A stretch of DNA of 64,000 nt from Dyadobacter fanqingshengii (GTDB lineage Bacteria; Bacteroidota; Bacteroidia; Cytophagales; Spirosomataceae): contig NZ_CP098806.1 of NCBI RefSeq assembly GCF_023822005.2, positions 4,958,501 to 5,022,500 on the forward strand, in the 5' to 3' direction. Under the pieces are notes generated by a model, which was given only the letters and a program-made list of their open reading frames with translations, was not told the DNA's origin and did not search any database. Of the stretch, positions 25,680 to 34,267 are shown one piece after another (the first letter of the stretch is position 1; every line of letters starts with the position of its first letter). A program made the position numbers and the translations under genes.

Positions 25680-26357
25680 TTATGAGCCGGTAAATCTTTT
25701 GAATGAGGAATGTGTTTGTTTACCTGGTCTTTTGAATATCATTATGAAGGTCAAATACAAGATCTTCATGTCCAGTCCGAAAGATTGGTTCTTTACATAC
25801 CAGATATCCAGTTCAAATTTCTTTTCCCAGGCGATCGCCGTACGTCCGTTAACCTGCGCCCAACCTGTTATGCCGGGCAGCACATCGTGGCGCATGTGTT
25901 GTTCAGGATTATACAAGTCGAGATATTCAGGAAGCAATGGTCTCGGCCCGATTAGACTCATATCGCCTTTTAATACATTCCAAAGTTGCGGGATCTCGTC
26001 TAGTGAAGATTGGCGTAACAATCTGCCAAATGGTAAGACAACAGGCTGATCATTTGGCAGATATGATTTCCTTTGAACATCACTTAATGTCCGAAATTTG
26101 TTCAAAACAAAAATCTTCTCATTCAATCCGGGTCTTAGCTGAAAGAAAAACACATTGCCTTTGGTTTCAAACCAAAGGACAGAGTAGATGAAAACAAAAA
26201 GCGGCGACAGGATGATTAGTCCGGTCGCCGCTAAAAATATATCTAAAACTCTCTTTCCTATTTTGAAATAAACTGCATTAACAATGTCAGAAAAGCTCCG
26301 GGTAATGGTCCGGGTTGGCTTCTCGCATGATTCGGTAGGCTGCTTCAAAAATGTCAT
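25680..26357 (-). CDS. Phosphoglycosyl transferase, PglC/WcaJ-type sugar transferase
   Basis: A small monotopic phosphoglycosyl transferase. I give ATG 26357 (MTFLKQ, 225 aa); the frame also has ATGs at 26363, 26387 and 26396. There is no in-frame ATG, GTG or TTG between 26357 and the re-entrant helix, so the start must overlap the upstream E1 gene by at least 71 bp. The helix KRVLDIFLAATGLIILSP, the FKFRTL-like VLNKFRTL, the catalytic Asp-Glu in LRQSSLDEIPQLWN, and GDMSLIGPRP are canonical. It loads a sugar phosphate onto undecaprenyl phosphate to begin glycan assembly. Confidence 0.9.
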   Translation of the reverse strand: MTFLKQPTESCEKPTRTITRSFSDIVNAVYFKIGKRVLDIFLAATGLIILSPLFVFIYSVLWFETKGNVFFFQLRPGLNEKIFVLNKFRTLSDVQRKSYLPNDQPVVLPFGRLLRQSSLDEIPQLWNVLKGDMSLIGPRPLLPEYLDLYNPEQHMRHDVLPGITGWAQVNGRTAIAWEKKFELDIWYVKNQSFGLDMKILYLTFIMIFKRPGKQTHSSFKRFTGS

Positions 26358-28695
26358 CTGCATTGGGTTTTGAGAAATAATCGCCATCCGATCCATAGGG
26401 AGGACGGTGATCTTTCGCCGAAACGGTTATTGGGGCAGCATCCAGCCAGCGGTAAACATTTTGCTTTTCCACAACTTGCTGCATCATATAAGCAGAAGCA
26501 CTTCCCGGCAAATCTTCGTCAGCGAAAATAACCCTGTTGGTTTTTTTGACAGACTCAGCAATGCGGCTGTGAATGTCAAAAGGCAACAAAGTCTGCACAT
26601 CAATAACCTCTGCTTCAACGCCCGATTTTTGCAATTGCGCAGCGGCTTCCATTACTATACGGCACATTGAGCCGTAGGTCACAATGGTAATGTCATTTCC
26701 TTCACGAATTATTTCAGGTTCGCCCAAAGGGACGCAGATTTCGCCGATGTTGTCTGGTAAAATTTCTTTCTGACGGTAAGAATTAAGCGGCTCAACGATC
26801 AAAGCCGGGTCGTCGCCTTTCATTAATGTATTGTAAAATCCGGCGGCTTGCACGAAATTTCGTGGTACAATAACGTGGATGCCGCGGAGGCTGCTCAGCA
26901 TGGTGCCCATCGGCGAACCAGAGTGCCAGATCCCTTCGAGCCTGTGCCCGCGCGTACGAATGATCAACGGAGCTTTTTGTCCGCCAGCCGTCCTGTAACG
27001 CAATGTTGCCAGATCGTCGGTGAGCGTCGCCAGTGCGTAATAGATGTAGTCAAAATACTGGATCTCAACAATCGGCCTTAATCCGCGCATTGCCATGCCA
27101 ATTCCCTGGCCTACGATCGTCGCTTCACGGATTCCGGTGTCCGTAATCCTCAATTCGCCAAATTTCTCCTGCAAGCCTGCCAAACCCTGGTTCACGTCTC
27201 CTATAAAGCCAACATCTTCGCCCAAGGTCACAACACGCGGATCTTTTTCGAAAAGCGAGTTGAAATAAGAGCGGATAACTTCCCTGCCGTCAACCGTAGG
27301 GCTGTCTTCGGAAAATATGGGTTTTACTTCGGCAATATTTAACGGGGATTCTGCAGAGTCGCTGTAAAGATGGGTGCTGAAACGCAATGTATTGTCTTTC
27401 AGGCTATTTTGAAGAGATGTTTTTAGTGCATCTTTCATCGGGTTATCCTCTCTTCCGAGCAGTCGCAACGCTTTTCGAATGCTGGAAACCATATCCCTTC
27501 TTACAGGAAGATATGTTTTGCTTAGTTCGAGGATAATGTTGCTCAGTTCATCGGCATGGGAACTCGAGCGCATGACGTCCTGCAAAAGTTGTATCGTTTC
27601 CAGATATTCTTTGTCGAGTTCCTTACGGTAAGCCTGCCAGGCCTGATTACGCGCATTATGCGCAGTTTCTTTGGCTTCAATTTCTATTTGTTCAAGCTCT
27701 TCATCCGTTGCATATCCGTTTTGCAGGATCCAGTTTCGGAAAAGAATGTTGCAATCCCGCTCATTTTCCCATTTCAACCGCTGCTTCGATTTGTATCGCT
27801 CATGTGAGCCGGAAGTGGAATGTCCCTGTGGTTGCGTGAGCTCGGTAACATGGATTAAAACGGGAACCTGCTCTTCGCGGCAAATCGTTGCAGCCCGCTG
27901 ATATGTCTCAATAATGGCTGGATAATCCCAGCCTTTTACCGTAAATATTTCCAATCCCGGCTCCTCCTCATTGCGCTGCAAACCTGCCAGCGCTTTGGAA
28001 ATGCTTGATTTTGTAGTCTGGTATTCAACAGGAACAGAAATGCCGTAACCGTCATCCCACACGGAAGTCAGCAGTGGAATTTGCAGAACGCCGGCTGCAT
28101 TCATCGCTTCCAGGAACATGCCCTGGGAAGTGGAAGCATCGCCAATTGTCGCAAAAACGATCTCGTTCCCCTGACGCGTAAAATTGGTCAGATAGTGCAG
28201 ATCCTTATTGGCCCTGAATAATTTAGAAGCATATGCAAGCCCCACAGCCCGTGGGATCTGCCCGGCAGTGGAAGAGATATCACAAACCGAATTATAAAGC
28301 TTGGTCTGGTCCAGCCAGTCTCCGTTTTCATCCAGCCATCTTGTCGAAAAATGCCCATTCATGGACCTGCCGCCGGTACTTGGCTCATGTTCCAGATCGG
28401 CATGGGCGTACATTTGTGCAAAAAATTGTTGCCAGCTAATGTTGCCAAGCGCCGCTTCAATGGTCTGGTCGCGGTAATATCCGGAGCGAAAATCACCCAT
28501 CTTAAATGCCCTTGACAATGCGATCTGGGCCACCTCCTTACCATCTCCGAAAATGCCAAATTTAGAACGGCCACCCATTGTATCCTTCCTTCCCAGCAAA
28601 CTCACCTGACGACTTTCGCAAGCAAGGCGATAGTCTTTGGTGATACTCTCCTTACTCAACACACTGGAACCGGTCAAACTATCATTTTGAAGCAT
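26287..28695 (-). CDS. 2-oxoacid dehydrogenase E1, fused alpha and beta subunits
   Basis: 802 aa from ATG 28695; a TTG at 28701 would add two residues. The N-terminal half is an E1 alpha with the ThDP motif GDASTSQGMFLEAMN. The C-terminal half (about 470-802) is an E1 beta, with ITDTGIREATIVGQGIGMAMRG, IVEIQYFDYIYYA and a C-terminal transketolase domain. This fusion is typical of the Bacteroidota branched-chain 2-oxoacid dehydrogenase. The E2 and E3 genes are not nearby. The three downstream glycan genes are on the same strand, with no terminator seen between, so they may share a transcript. Confidence 0.9.
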   Translation of the reverse strand: MLQNDSLTGSSVLSKESITKDYRLACESRQVSLLGRKDTMGGRSKFGIFGDGKEVAQIALSRAFKMGDFRSGYYRDQTIEAALGNISWQQFFAQMYAHADLEHEPSTGGRSMNGHFSTRWLDENGDWLDQTKLYNSVCDISSTAGQIPRAVGLAYASKLFRANKDLHYLTNFTRQGNEIVFATIGDASTSQGMFLEAMNAAGVLQIPLLTSVWDDGYGISVPVEYQTTKSSISKALAGLQRNEEEPGLEIFTVKGWDYPAIIETYQRAATICREEQVPVLIHVTELTQPQGHSTSGSHERYKSKQRLKWENERDCNILFRNWILQNGYATDEELEQIEIEAKETAHNARNQAWQAYRKELDKEYLETIQLLQDVMRSSSHADELSNIILELSKTYLPVRRDMVSSIRKALRLLGREDNPMKDALKTSLQNSLKDNTLRFSTHLYSDSAESPLNIAEVKPIFSEDSPTVDGREVIRSYFNSLFEKDPRVVTLGEDVGFIGDVNQGLAGLQEKFGELRITDTGIREATIVGQGIGMAMRGLRPIVEIQYFDYIYYALATLTDDLATLRYRTAGGQKAPLIIRTRGHRLEGIWHSGSPMGTMLSSLRGIHVIVPRNFVQAAGFYNTLMKGDDPALIVEPLNSYRQKEILPDNIGEICVPLGEPEIIREGNDITIVTYGSMCRIVMEAAAQLQKSGVEAEVIDVQTLLPFDIHSRIAESVKKTNRVIFADEDLPGSASAYMMQQVVEKQNVYRWLDAAPITVSAKDHRPPYGSDGDYFSKPNADDIFEAAYRIMREANPDHYPELF

Positions 28696-28904
28696 AAGCA
28701 AAATTTACTTGGAATGAATCCGTAGTTAAATTACGTTTTTTTGAATGCAAGCCAAAATTATGCAGGAAAATAATAAACACCACAGTGGGACGTATAACTT
28801 TCAGTGGCATTGTTAATATTGGTTAATGATTATTAAATTTAAATTTTATAACTTAATCTTGTTTGCTAGTTACTTTTTTCACCACTAAATGTATAGTTAG
28901 TATC

Positions 28905-29297
28905 ATGAAAGTATTTTTTTCCGCGCTGGTTTTATTGGTAGGCTTGTCCACCGTTAGTTTTGCGCAAAAAGGTGTGTTGAAATTCAAAGAAGAAACGCAC
29001 AAATTTGGTAAAGTGCCACAAGGAACGCCTGTAACACATGAATTTGTGTTTACTAACACGGGATCTGATCCTGTTGTACTTTCCAATGTAACCGTGTCTT
29101 GTGGATGTACAACGCCAGTTTGGTCAAAAGAGCCGGTTCTTCCGGGAAAAACAGGTTCTGTAAAAGCTACATTTAATGCCGCAGCGGCAGGTCCTTTTAA
29201 TAAGCCTGTAACAGTTTTCAGTAACACAGAAGGCGGTTCAATCACTTTGTACCTGAACGGTGAAGTGGTTCCGAAAGCAACAAAATCTTCCAAATAA
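28905..29297 (+). CDS. DUF1573 exported Ig-like protein
   Basis: 130 aa from ATG 28905, chosen because it gives a clean signal peptide (cleavage SFA/QKG). The rest is a DUF1573 domain, an Ig-like ASH/MSP-type fold: HKFGKVPQGTPVTHEFVFTN, then SCGCTTPVWSKEPVLPGKTG. The SCGC pair is the family hallmark. The role is unknown; such proteins are abundant in Bacteroidota periplasm. It stands alone between the divergent E1 gene and convergent lptD, and ends in an intrinsic terminator. Confidence 0.9.
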   Translation: MKVFFSALVLLVGLSTVSFAQKGVLKFKEETHKFGKVPQGTPVTHEFVFTNTGSDPVVLSNVTVSCGCTTPVWSKEPVLPGKTGSVKATFNAAAAGPFNKPVTVFSNTEGGSITLYLNGEVVPKATKSSK

Positions 29298-29316
29298 TCC
29301 GAGACGATATTTGGTG

Positions 29317-29349
29317 AAAATGGCGGTCCTGACTGGGCGGCCATTTTTT
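29317..29349 (+). terminator. Intrinsic terminator after DUF1573 gene
   Basis: An 8-bp stem AAAATGGC (29317-29324) pairs with 29340-29347 around a 15-nt loop and runs into a T-tract. It lies in the convergent gap with lptD. Confidence 0.7.
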
Positions 29350-29366
29350 ATGCCCCTACTGCAATG

Positions 29367-32267
29367 TTAATAAGCAGATCTGTCGTAGAATGAGCGGCGG
29401 CGCGTCACTTTTAAATCCTGCAAAATGCTGGATTTCACTTTCAATGTGAAGTTATAGTTGCTTACCCGAGAGGCGCTTCCCGCAAACGGCGTCCAGCTGA
29501 AACTCATGTCCCAGCAATGCAGGTCGCGGTAAAGGGTTAATGATGTAATGGTAGGCTCAAATGCGGTGAAGTCGAAACCGGTGTTTACACTGACTTTAAA
29601 ATTCTTGGATAAGCTAAGGTCACCCGTAACCTGAACAGCCTGAATAAGTTGTGCTTTTGAAAGCCCTGGTTTGGTTAAGCCGAAGTTATAGTTCAGAGAC
29701 ACATTCCAGGGAATATTGAAATCCACGTACAGTTCCGGGTTCTGGGCAATGAATTCGCGCTGCTCCTCCGTAACGGTTGGATTTCCGTTTGCTGCGGGGG
29801 GCACCGTTTTGGCCTTATCCGAGCTTTTCGGCGCAAAGCTCGTTCCTAATGTAAAGCCCAGATTTTGCAGGTTTGCCAATCCTTGTCCTTGTGTGATGGC
29901 ATATCTGTTCACCTTAGTTCCAACCTGATTACTCAGAATCCGTGGATTTGCCTCATATGCATAAGGGTCCAGGTTCATATTGAAGTTTAAATTCAGGTTT
30001 TTACCAATCCGGGCATTCGCGTTAACCGTAATGTTGGATAGATTTAATGAATCTGCCAGCAGGTTATAATTTCCTCCCAAACTCAGGTTATCCAGCAGTG
30101 ATATTTTCTCAAATTGCTGTGCAGCCGTGTCACTTTTGGTTTTGAGTTTCATTTCAAATGAGTTGTTTAAACTGAAAGAAATGACACTCGAAGCGCGCCC
30201 GTTGCTTACGCCTGTTCCTACGCCTCTAAACCGCGATAATGAATATTCTCTGTCTAATCCGCGATTTTTAATGTTTACTTTTTGATAAAAACCAAAAGCA
30301 TCACCTGTAAAATCCGGCGTGTAAGTAAATGATAATGAAGGAATAACGGTGTGCCGAATTGCTTCCAGTCGCTTGCCTTTGACGAAGAATGTCCCGTAAA
30401 AACGAGTGTTAACCCCGGCTCCGAAATTGTAAGAATATTCTGTTCCCGCTTGCCTTAATGTATCAATGCGGACCTGATTTTTTTCAACTGAATAAGCGTA
30501 TTGTTTGGTAAAAACTTCACCTTGTAGTGAAAGGCTCGGCGTAACATTCACAAACCTTAAAATCTTAAAGTTGGGCAGTGAAATAGGCAAGCTGTAACGA
30601 CCAGTAAACTGCGCGTCTTTCAGCATTTCGGGAAGATTGTCCAGATTAAAAGCCACCACTTTTGCAGTGTTGGCGCGCGTTGGATCAACATTGTTAATGA
30701 TGGAAAAACCCAGACTCGAGGAGGAAGTATCAATTGCGGTCAGTGAGTTTGTCAATGCATAATTTCCGCTAAAATCCATTCCCAGACGGAAGCTCTCATA
30801 CCAGCGTCCTCTACCACCTTTCAATGCAAATGGTGCAATCTGGTTAACGCCAAAGCTGAAATCGGTCGAAATGTTCGTTTTACCGCCTTTTTTGATTCCA
30901 TCAGTCGGGTCAATTTGTCCGAAGTTCTGGTTTACGCGTAAACTGGCCGCTGCCCGCATAAACTGCCCGAAAGTGCGGTTATACTGCACCGAAGAACTCG
31001 CCACATTCGAAATATATTTTTGCGTATCAAATTCCTGCAACTGATTGTAACTGTTGCTACTGACATTCACATTCGCAGAAAATTGCGAATTGCCACGCGG
31101 CCTTGGCGCATGTGACCAGATAATGCTGAAATCATTGGTTTGTCCACGCCCAAGGTCCCGGTCAACCTCATCGCTTGACTTATTCTTGTTGAACCGCAAT
31201 GCGAAATTACCATTGTATTGATAACGTCTGGAATAGGTGGAAGCAACGCCCAATCCCCAGCTTCCCGTAGAATAAATCTGTCCCGTAACCGAAGCATTGA
31301 TGTACTCACTGATGGCGAAATAATAGCCGCCTTCTCTCAGATAGAAACCACGACCATTAGGTTCTTCTCCATAAGTAGGAAAAAGAATGCCCGAGGTTCC
31401 ATTCTCCTTCTTTTTTGGAAAGGGGAAGAAACCGAAAGGCAGCGCGATTGGAAGCGGAACATCACTGATAACCAGGTTGAAAGGCCCGGAAATAACCTGC
31501 TTTTTATTCACCATCTTGATCTTCGGCGCATTGATAAAATAATGCGGGTGCGTCAGATTACAGGTTGTATAAATGGAGTGGCGAATGTAAAAATTGCCCT
31601 CCGCGTCTTTCTTGACCTTTTCCCCACGAATGTTCCCATCGCCTTCCTGGGTGACAATGCCCTGGATCAAGGCCTTTTTTGACTTGAAATTATATCGGAT
31701 TTCCTTGGTATTGTAAGTTTCAGGCCCATCCTGAAATATCGGATCGCCGATCGTTTTTTTGGAAGTAGAGTCGGCAGGATCGGGGATTCCGATTGCATAA
31801 ACCTCATTCGTGACCCAATTGAGGCGGATATAAGCAGCTTTCAGGTTAATGGTTCCATAAGTCACTTCCGCATTGCCGTACAAGTGGACTTGTTTGAGCA
31901 CCGCGTCCATAATCGTCGAATCCTCCGCTGTATATTGAACGGTGTTTTGCAGATCGTCCGGATTCGACAAAGAATCTACCGCCGTGGAGTCAGTTAATCC
32001 GTTATTGGTGAGCGAAGTATCCCCTAATGTTACCGAACCACTTTTGGACGTAGCATTCTTCCCGGCACCGGTTGTGTCGGCGCCAGCTTGATTTTTAACA
32101 GCAAGGAGAGAATCCGCTGTCTGTTTAGCCGAACGTGTAACGTTCGGCTTATCCTGATTTTTCCCGGTTCTCTTAGTGCGTTGCTGTACACAGGACACTG
32201 TGCTGAATATAAGAAACGCTGCCACTACTGACGATATAATAATCGCCTTTCTTTTCAGTTCTAACAA
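29367..32267 (-). CDS. lptD: LPS-assembly outer-membrane protein LptD
   Basis: A 966-aa protein, probably with a lipoprotein-like signal (TVSC, C26), a Thr/Asn/Ser-rich low-complexity linker (about 30-105), an OstA/LptA-like beta-jellyroll (about 120-230) and a long beta barrel to the C-terminus. GILFPTYGEEPNGRGFYLREGGYYF marks the start of the LptD barrel region. Bacteroidota LptD proteins are longer and carry such linkers. The protein inserts LPS into the outer leaflet. The start is TTG at 32267; the minus-strand TAATTTTG at 32294-32301 would give a leader of about 20 nt. It is divergent from an amidase gene. Confidence 0.87.
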   Translation of the reverse strand: MLELKRKAIIISSVVAAFLIFSTVSCVQQRTKRTGKNQDKPNVTRSAKQTADSLLAVKNQAGADTTGAGKNATSKSGSVTLGDTSLTNNGLTDSTAVDSLSNPDDLQNTVQYTAEDSTIMDAVLKQVHLYGNAEVTYGTINLKAAYIRLNWVTNEVYAIGIPDPADSTSKKTIGDPIFQDGPETYNTKEIRYNFKSKKALIQGIVTQEGDGNIRGEKVKKDAEGNFYIRHSIYTTCNLTHPHYFINAPKIKMVNKKQVISGPFNLVISDVPLPIALPFGFFPFPKKKENGTSGILFPTYGEEPNGRGFYLREGGYYFAISEYINASVTGQIYSTGSWGLGVASTYSRRYQYNGNFALRFNKNKSSDEVDRDLGRGQTNDFSIIWSHAPRPRGNSQFSANVNVSSNSYNQLQEFDTQKYISNVASSSVQYNRTFGQFMRAAASLRVNQNFGQIDPTDGIKKGGKTNISTDFSFGVNQIAPFALKGGRGRWYESFRLGMDFSGNYALTNSLTAIDTSSSSLGFSIINNVDPTRANTAKVVAFNLDNLPEMLKDAQFTGRYSLPISLPNFKILRFVNVTPSLSLQGEVFTKQYAYSVEKNQVRIDTLRQAGTEYSYNFGAGVNTRFYGTFFVKGKRLEAIRHTVIPSLSFTYTPDFTGDAFGFYQKVNIKNRGLDREYSLSRFRGVGTGVSNGRASSVISFSLNNSFEMKLKTKSDTAAQQFEKISLLDNLSLGGNYNLLADSLNLSNITVNANARIGKNLNLNFNMNLDPYAYEANPRILSNQVGTKVNRYAITQGQGLANLQNLGFTLGTSFAPKSSDKAKTVPPAANGNPTVTEEQREFIAQNPELYVDFNIPWNVSLNYNFGLTKPGLSKAQLIQAVQVTGDLSLSKNFKVSVNTGFDFTAFEPTITSLTLYRDLHCWDMSFSWTPFAGSASRVSNYNFTLKVKSSILQDLKVTRRRSFYDRSAY

Positions 32268-32273
32268 ATAGCG

Positions 32274-32281
32274 TATTTTTG
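32274..32281 (+). promoter_or_regulatory. Candidate -7 element for amidase gene
   Basis: TATTTTTG, 61 bp before the amidase ATG and next to the lptD start. It overlaps the likely lptD leader, so the two divergent promoters may interfere. No -33 TTG is visible. Confidence 0.35.
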
Positions 32282-32293
32282 CATAACGAATTT

Positions 32294-32301
32294 CAAAATT
32301 A
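32294..32301 (-). promoter_or_regulatory. Candidate -7 element for lptD
   Basis: Reads TAATTTTG on the minus strand, 26 bp before the lptD TTG start. No -33 TTG at the expected distance. Confidence 0.35.
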
Positions 32302-32342
32302 GCAGAGAAACCTCTTACGAGTAACGCCCTAATTAAAAAATA

Positions 32343-33137
32343 ATGTTAAAAGTTCTTAAATTAGTAATTGTCGCAAGCACCCTTTTTGCAAGTCTCGCTT
32401 TTGTTATTCAAGATGATCCCGCTCCGGCAAAATCCAGTAGAGTAAACACGGTCGTCATTGATGCCGGCCATGGAGGAAAAGATCCTGGGACCCGGGGGCG
32501 TGTTACCAAGGAAAAAGACGTTGCGTTAGCAGTTGCTCTGGAACTTGGGCGAAGGATCAAAGAAGAAACTCCTGACGTAAAAGTACTATATACCAGATCA
32601 ACTGACGTTTTTATTGAGTTGGGAGAGCGCTCCGCTTTTGCAAATCGCAACAATGCAGACCTTTTTATCTCTGTCCACTGCAATGCCACGCCCAGCTCCC
32701 GATCGGTGCGAGGAACCGAAACATTCGTAATGGGTTTACACAAAACACAAGGAAACCTCGACGTTGCGAAGCGTGAAAACTCGGTTATTTTGCAGGAAAC
32801 GAACTATAAGCAAAAATACAAGGGTTTTGATCCCAATTCTCCACTGGCGCACATCATGCTTGCTAATTATCAAAGCGCATTCATTTCCAGTAGTCTCCGC
32901 CTGGCAGATCTGATCGAAAAGAAATTTCAATCTGTGTCCGACCGGGAGAGCCGGGGCGTGAAACAAGCCGGGTTTTTGGTGTTATGGAGATGTGCTATGC
33001 CGAGCGTTCTGATCGAAACTGGCTTTTTATCCACACCTGATGAAGAAGCCTATCTGGGCTCAGAGGATGGCCAGAAAGAAGTTGCTGAATCCATTCACCA
33101 GGCATTTATGGCTTATAAAAAAGATATGGACCGTTAA
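32343..33137 (+). CDS. N-acetylmuramoyl-L-alanine amidase (Amidase_3)
   Basis: A 264-aa exported zinc amidase. A signal peptide (about 1-20) is followed by the Amidase_3 domain: VVIDAGHGGKDPGTRG (zinc His), SVHCNATPSSR (second zinc His region) and VLIETGFLSTPDEE (catalytic Glu). It cleaves the amide bond between the MurNAc lactyl group and the stem peptide, acting in cell separation. It has no AMIN or LysM targeting domain. The MlaD-like gene follows after 41 bp on the same strand. Confidence 0.93.
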   Translation: MLKVLKLVIVASTLFASLAFVIQDDPAPAKSSRVNTVVIDAGHGGKDPGTRGRVTKEKDVALAVALELGRRIKEETPDVKVLYTRSTDVFIELGERSAFANRNNADLFISVHCNATPSSRSVRGTETFVMGLHKTQGNLDVAKRENSVILQETNYKQKYKGFDPNSPLAHIMLANYQSAFISSSLRLADLIEKKFQSVSDRESRGVKQAGFLVLWRCAMPSVLIETGFLSTPDEEAYLGSEDGQKEVAESIHQAFMAYKKDMDR

Positions 33138-33178
33138 ATAGGGTTATATCTTATATTTCGATTTCAATTAATTAGCCC

Positions 33179-34144
33179 ATGAAAATATCAAGAGAAGCAA
33201 AAGTCGGAATAATGGCAGTCGTCGCCATTGTGATGTTATATTTCGGCTTTCACATCCTAAAAGGCTCCGACGTTTTTTCCAGAACCCATAAATACTATGT
33301 GCTTTACGACAACATTGACGGTCTCACCGCATCGAACCCTGTGTTGCTGAATGGTTTGAATGTAGGCCGTGTGCAGGAAATCAAGCTTTTGCAAAATCGA
33401 AAAAACCAGTTACTGGTAAGTATTGATGTGCAAAAAGGCGTTGTTATTCCCGGCGGAACGGCTGCGATACTGGCCGACGGCGGCTTACTGGGTGGGAAAG
33501 TGATTAATCTGGCCATAGGGACAGGCCCGGCCATGAAAGAGGGCGATACACTAGTTTCTCGCAAAGAAGCGGGCATTTCGGCTGTTTTGCAACAGCAAGC
33601 ATTACCGCTGGTCAATCACGCCGACTCGCTTATCAAAAACCTGGATGTAGTTGTGATGGGTTTTAAGGAAACAGGTTTGATCTTGAATCAGGTTCTTAGA
33701 AATTACAACCAGACCGGGACGAATTTGCAGGGGTTACTGGATGAAAATCGCGCTAACCTGGTCGCATTAACTTCGAATTTGAATAAGCTTTCAACTTCTT
33801 TGGTGGAGACAGAAAAAGAACTGAAACCGCTTCTTGCCAAAACAGGCACATTAGCAGACTCGCTGAATGCATTGCGGCTCGGGGAAACGGTTCAGAATGC
33901 GAACAGGACCATTGGTGAGCTGCATACATTGCTGGCGAGTGTTGAATCGGGCAAAGGAACTGCCGGAAAGCTAATCAAGGATGAAACGCTTTATAACAAT
34001 ATCGATCGCACGATGGTAAGCCTTAACAAACTTCTGACAAACCTGCGTGAACATCCAAAACGTTACATTAACATTTCTGTTTTTGGTAAAAAAGACAAAG
34101 GACCCGCGGAATCTCCACTCGACACAACCACTGTTATTAAATAG
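33179..34144 (+). CDS. MlaD/MCE-domain lipid-transport protein
   Basis: A 321-aa protein with one N-terminal membrane anchor (about 8-26) and an MCE/MlaD domain (about 38-115: YVLYDNIDGLTASNPVLLNGLNVGRVQEI). A helical coiled-coil tail with regular heptads (about 150-300) follows. Such proteins form hexameric periplasmic lipid-binding rings or tubes in phospholipid trafficking between the membranes. Its Mla partners (permease, ATPase) are not in the window. It lies downstream of the amidase gene and ends at an intrinsic terminator. Confidence 0.88.
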   Translation: MKISREAKVGIMAVVAIVMLYFGFHILKGSDVFSRTHKYYVLYDNIDGLTASNPVLLNGLNVGRVQEIKLLQNRKNQLLVSIDVQKGVVIPGGTAAILADGGLLGGKVINLAIGTGPAMKEGDTLVSRKEAGISAVLQQQALPLVNHADSLIKNLDVVVMGFKETGLILNQVLRNYNQTGTNLQGLLDENRANLVALTSNLNKLSTSLVETEKELKPLLAKTGTLADSLNALRLGETVQNANRTIGELHTLLASVESGKGTAGKLIKDETLYNNIDRTMVSLNKLLTNLREHPKRYINISVFGKKDKGPAESPLDTTTVIK

Positions 34145-34178
34145 AAATTTCAGGTTTCAGCATTATTAAATAAAATTG

Positions 34179-34209
34179 AAGTCGTTTGCTTACGGGTAAA
34201 CGACTTTTT
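34179..34209 (+). terminator. Intrinsic terminator after MlaD-like gene
   Basis: A 9-bp stem AAGTCGTTT (34179-34187) pairs with 34198-34206 and is followed by T's. The T-tract merges with the next promoter element. Confidence 0.8.
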
Positions 34210-34216
34210 ATTTTTG
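34209..34216 (+). promoter_or_regulatory. Candidate -7 element for carboxyltransferase gene
   Basis: TATTTTTG overlapping the terminator T-tract. Transcription would begin near 34223, so the ATG at 34268 is the likely translation start rather than codons further upstream. Confidence 0.45.
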
Positions 34217-34267
34217 GAAATAAACCTGACCTTCCGGGCCAGCGACGAATTACTTTACTTCATCAAT

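Noticed and set aside
28853..29344. 163-aa minus-strand reading frame over the DUF1573 gene
   Set aside because: It mirrors the DUF1573 gene, which has a signal peptide and the SCGC hallmark on the plus strand.
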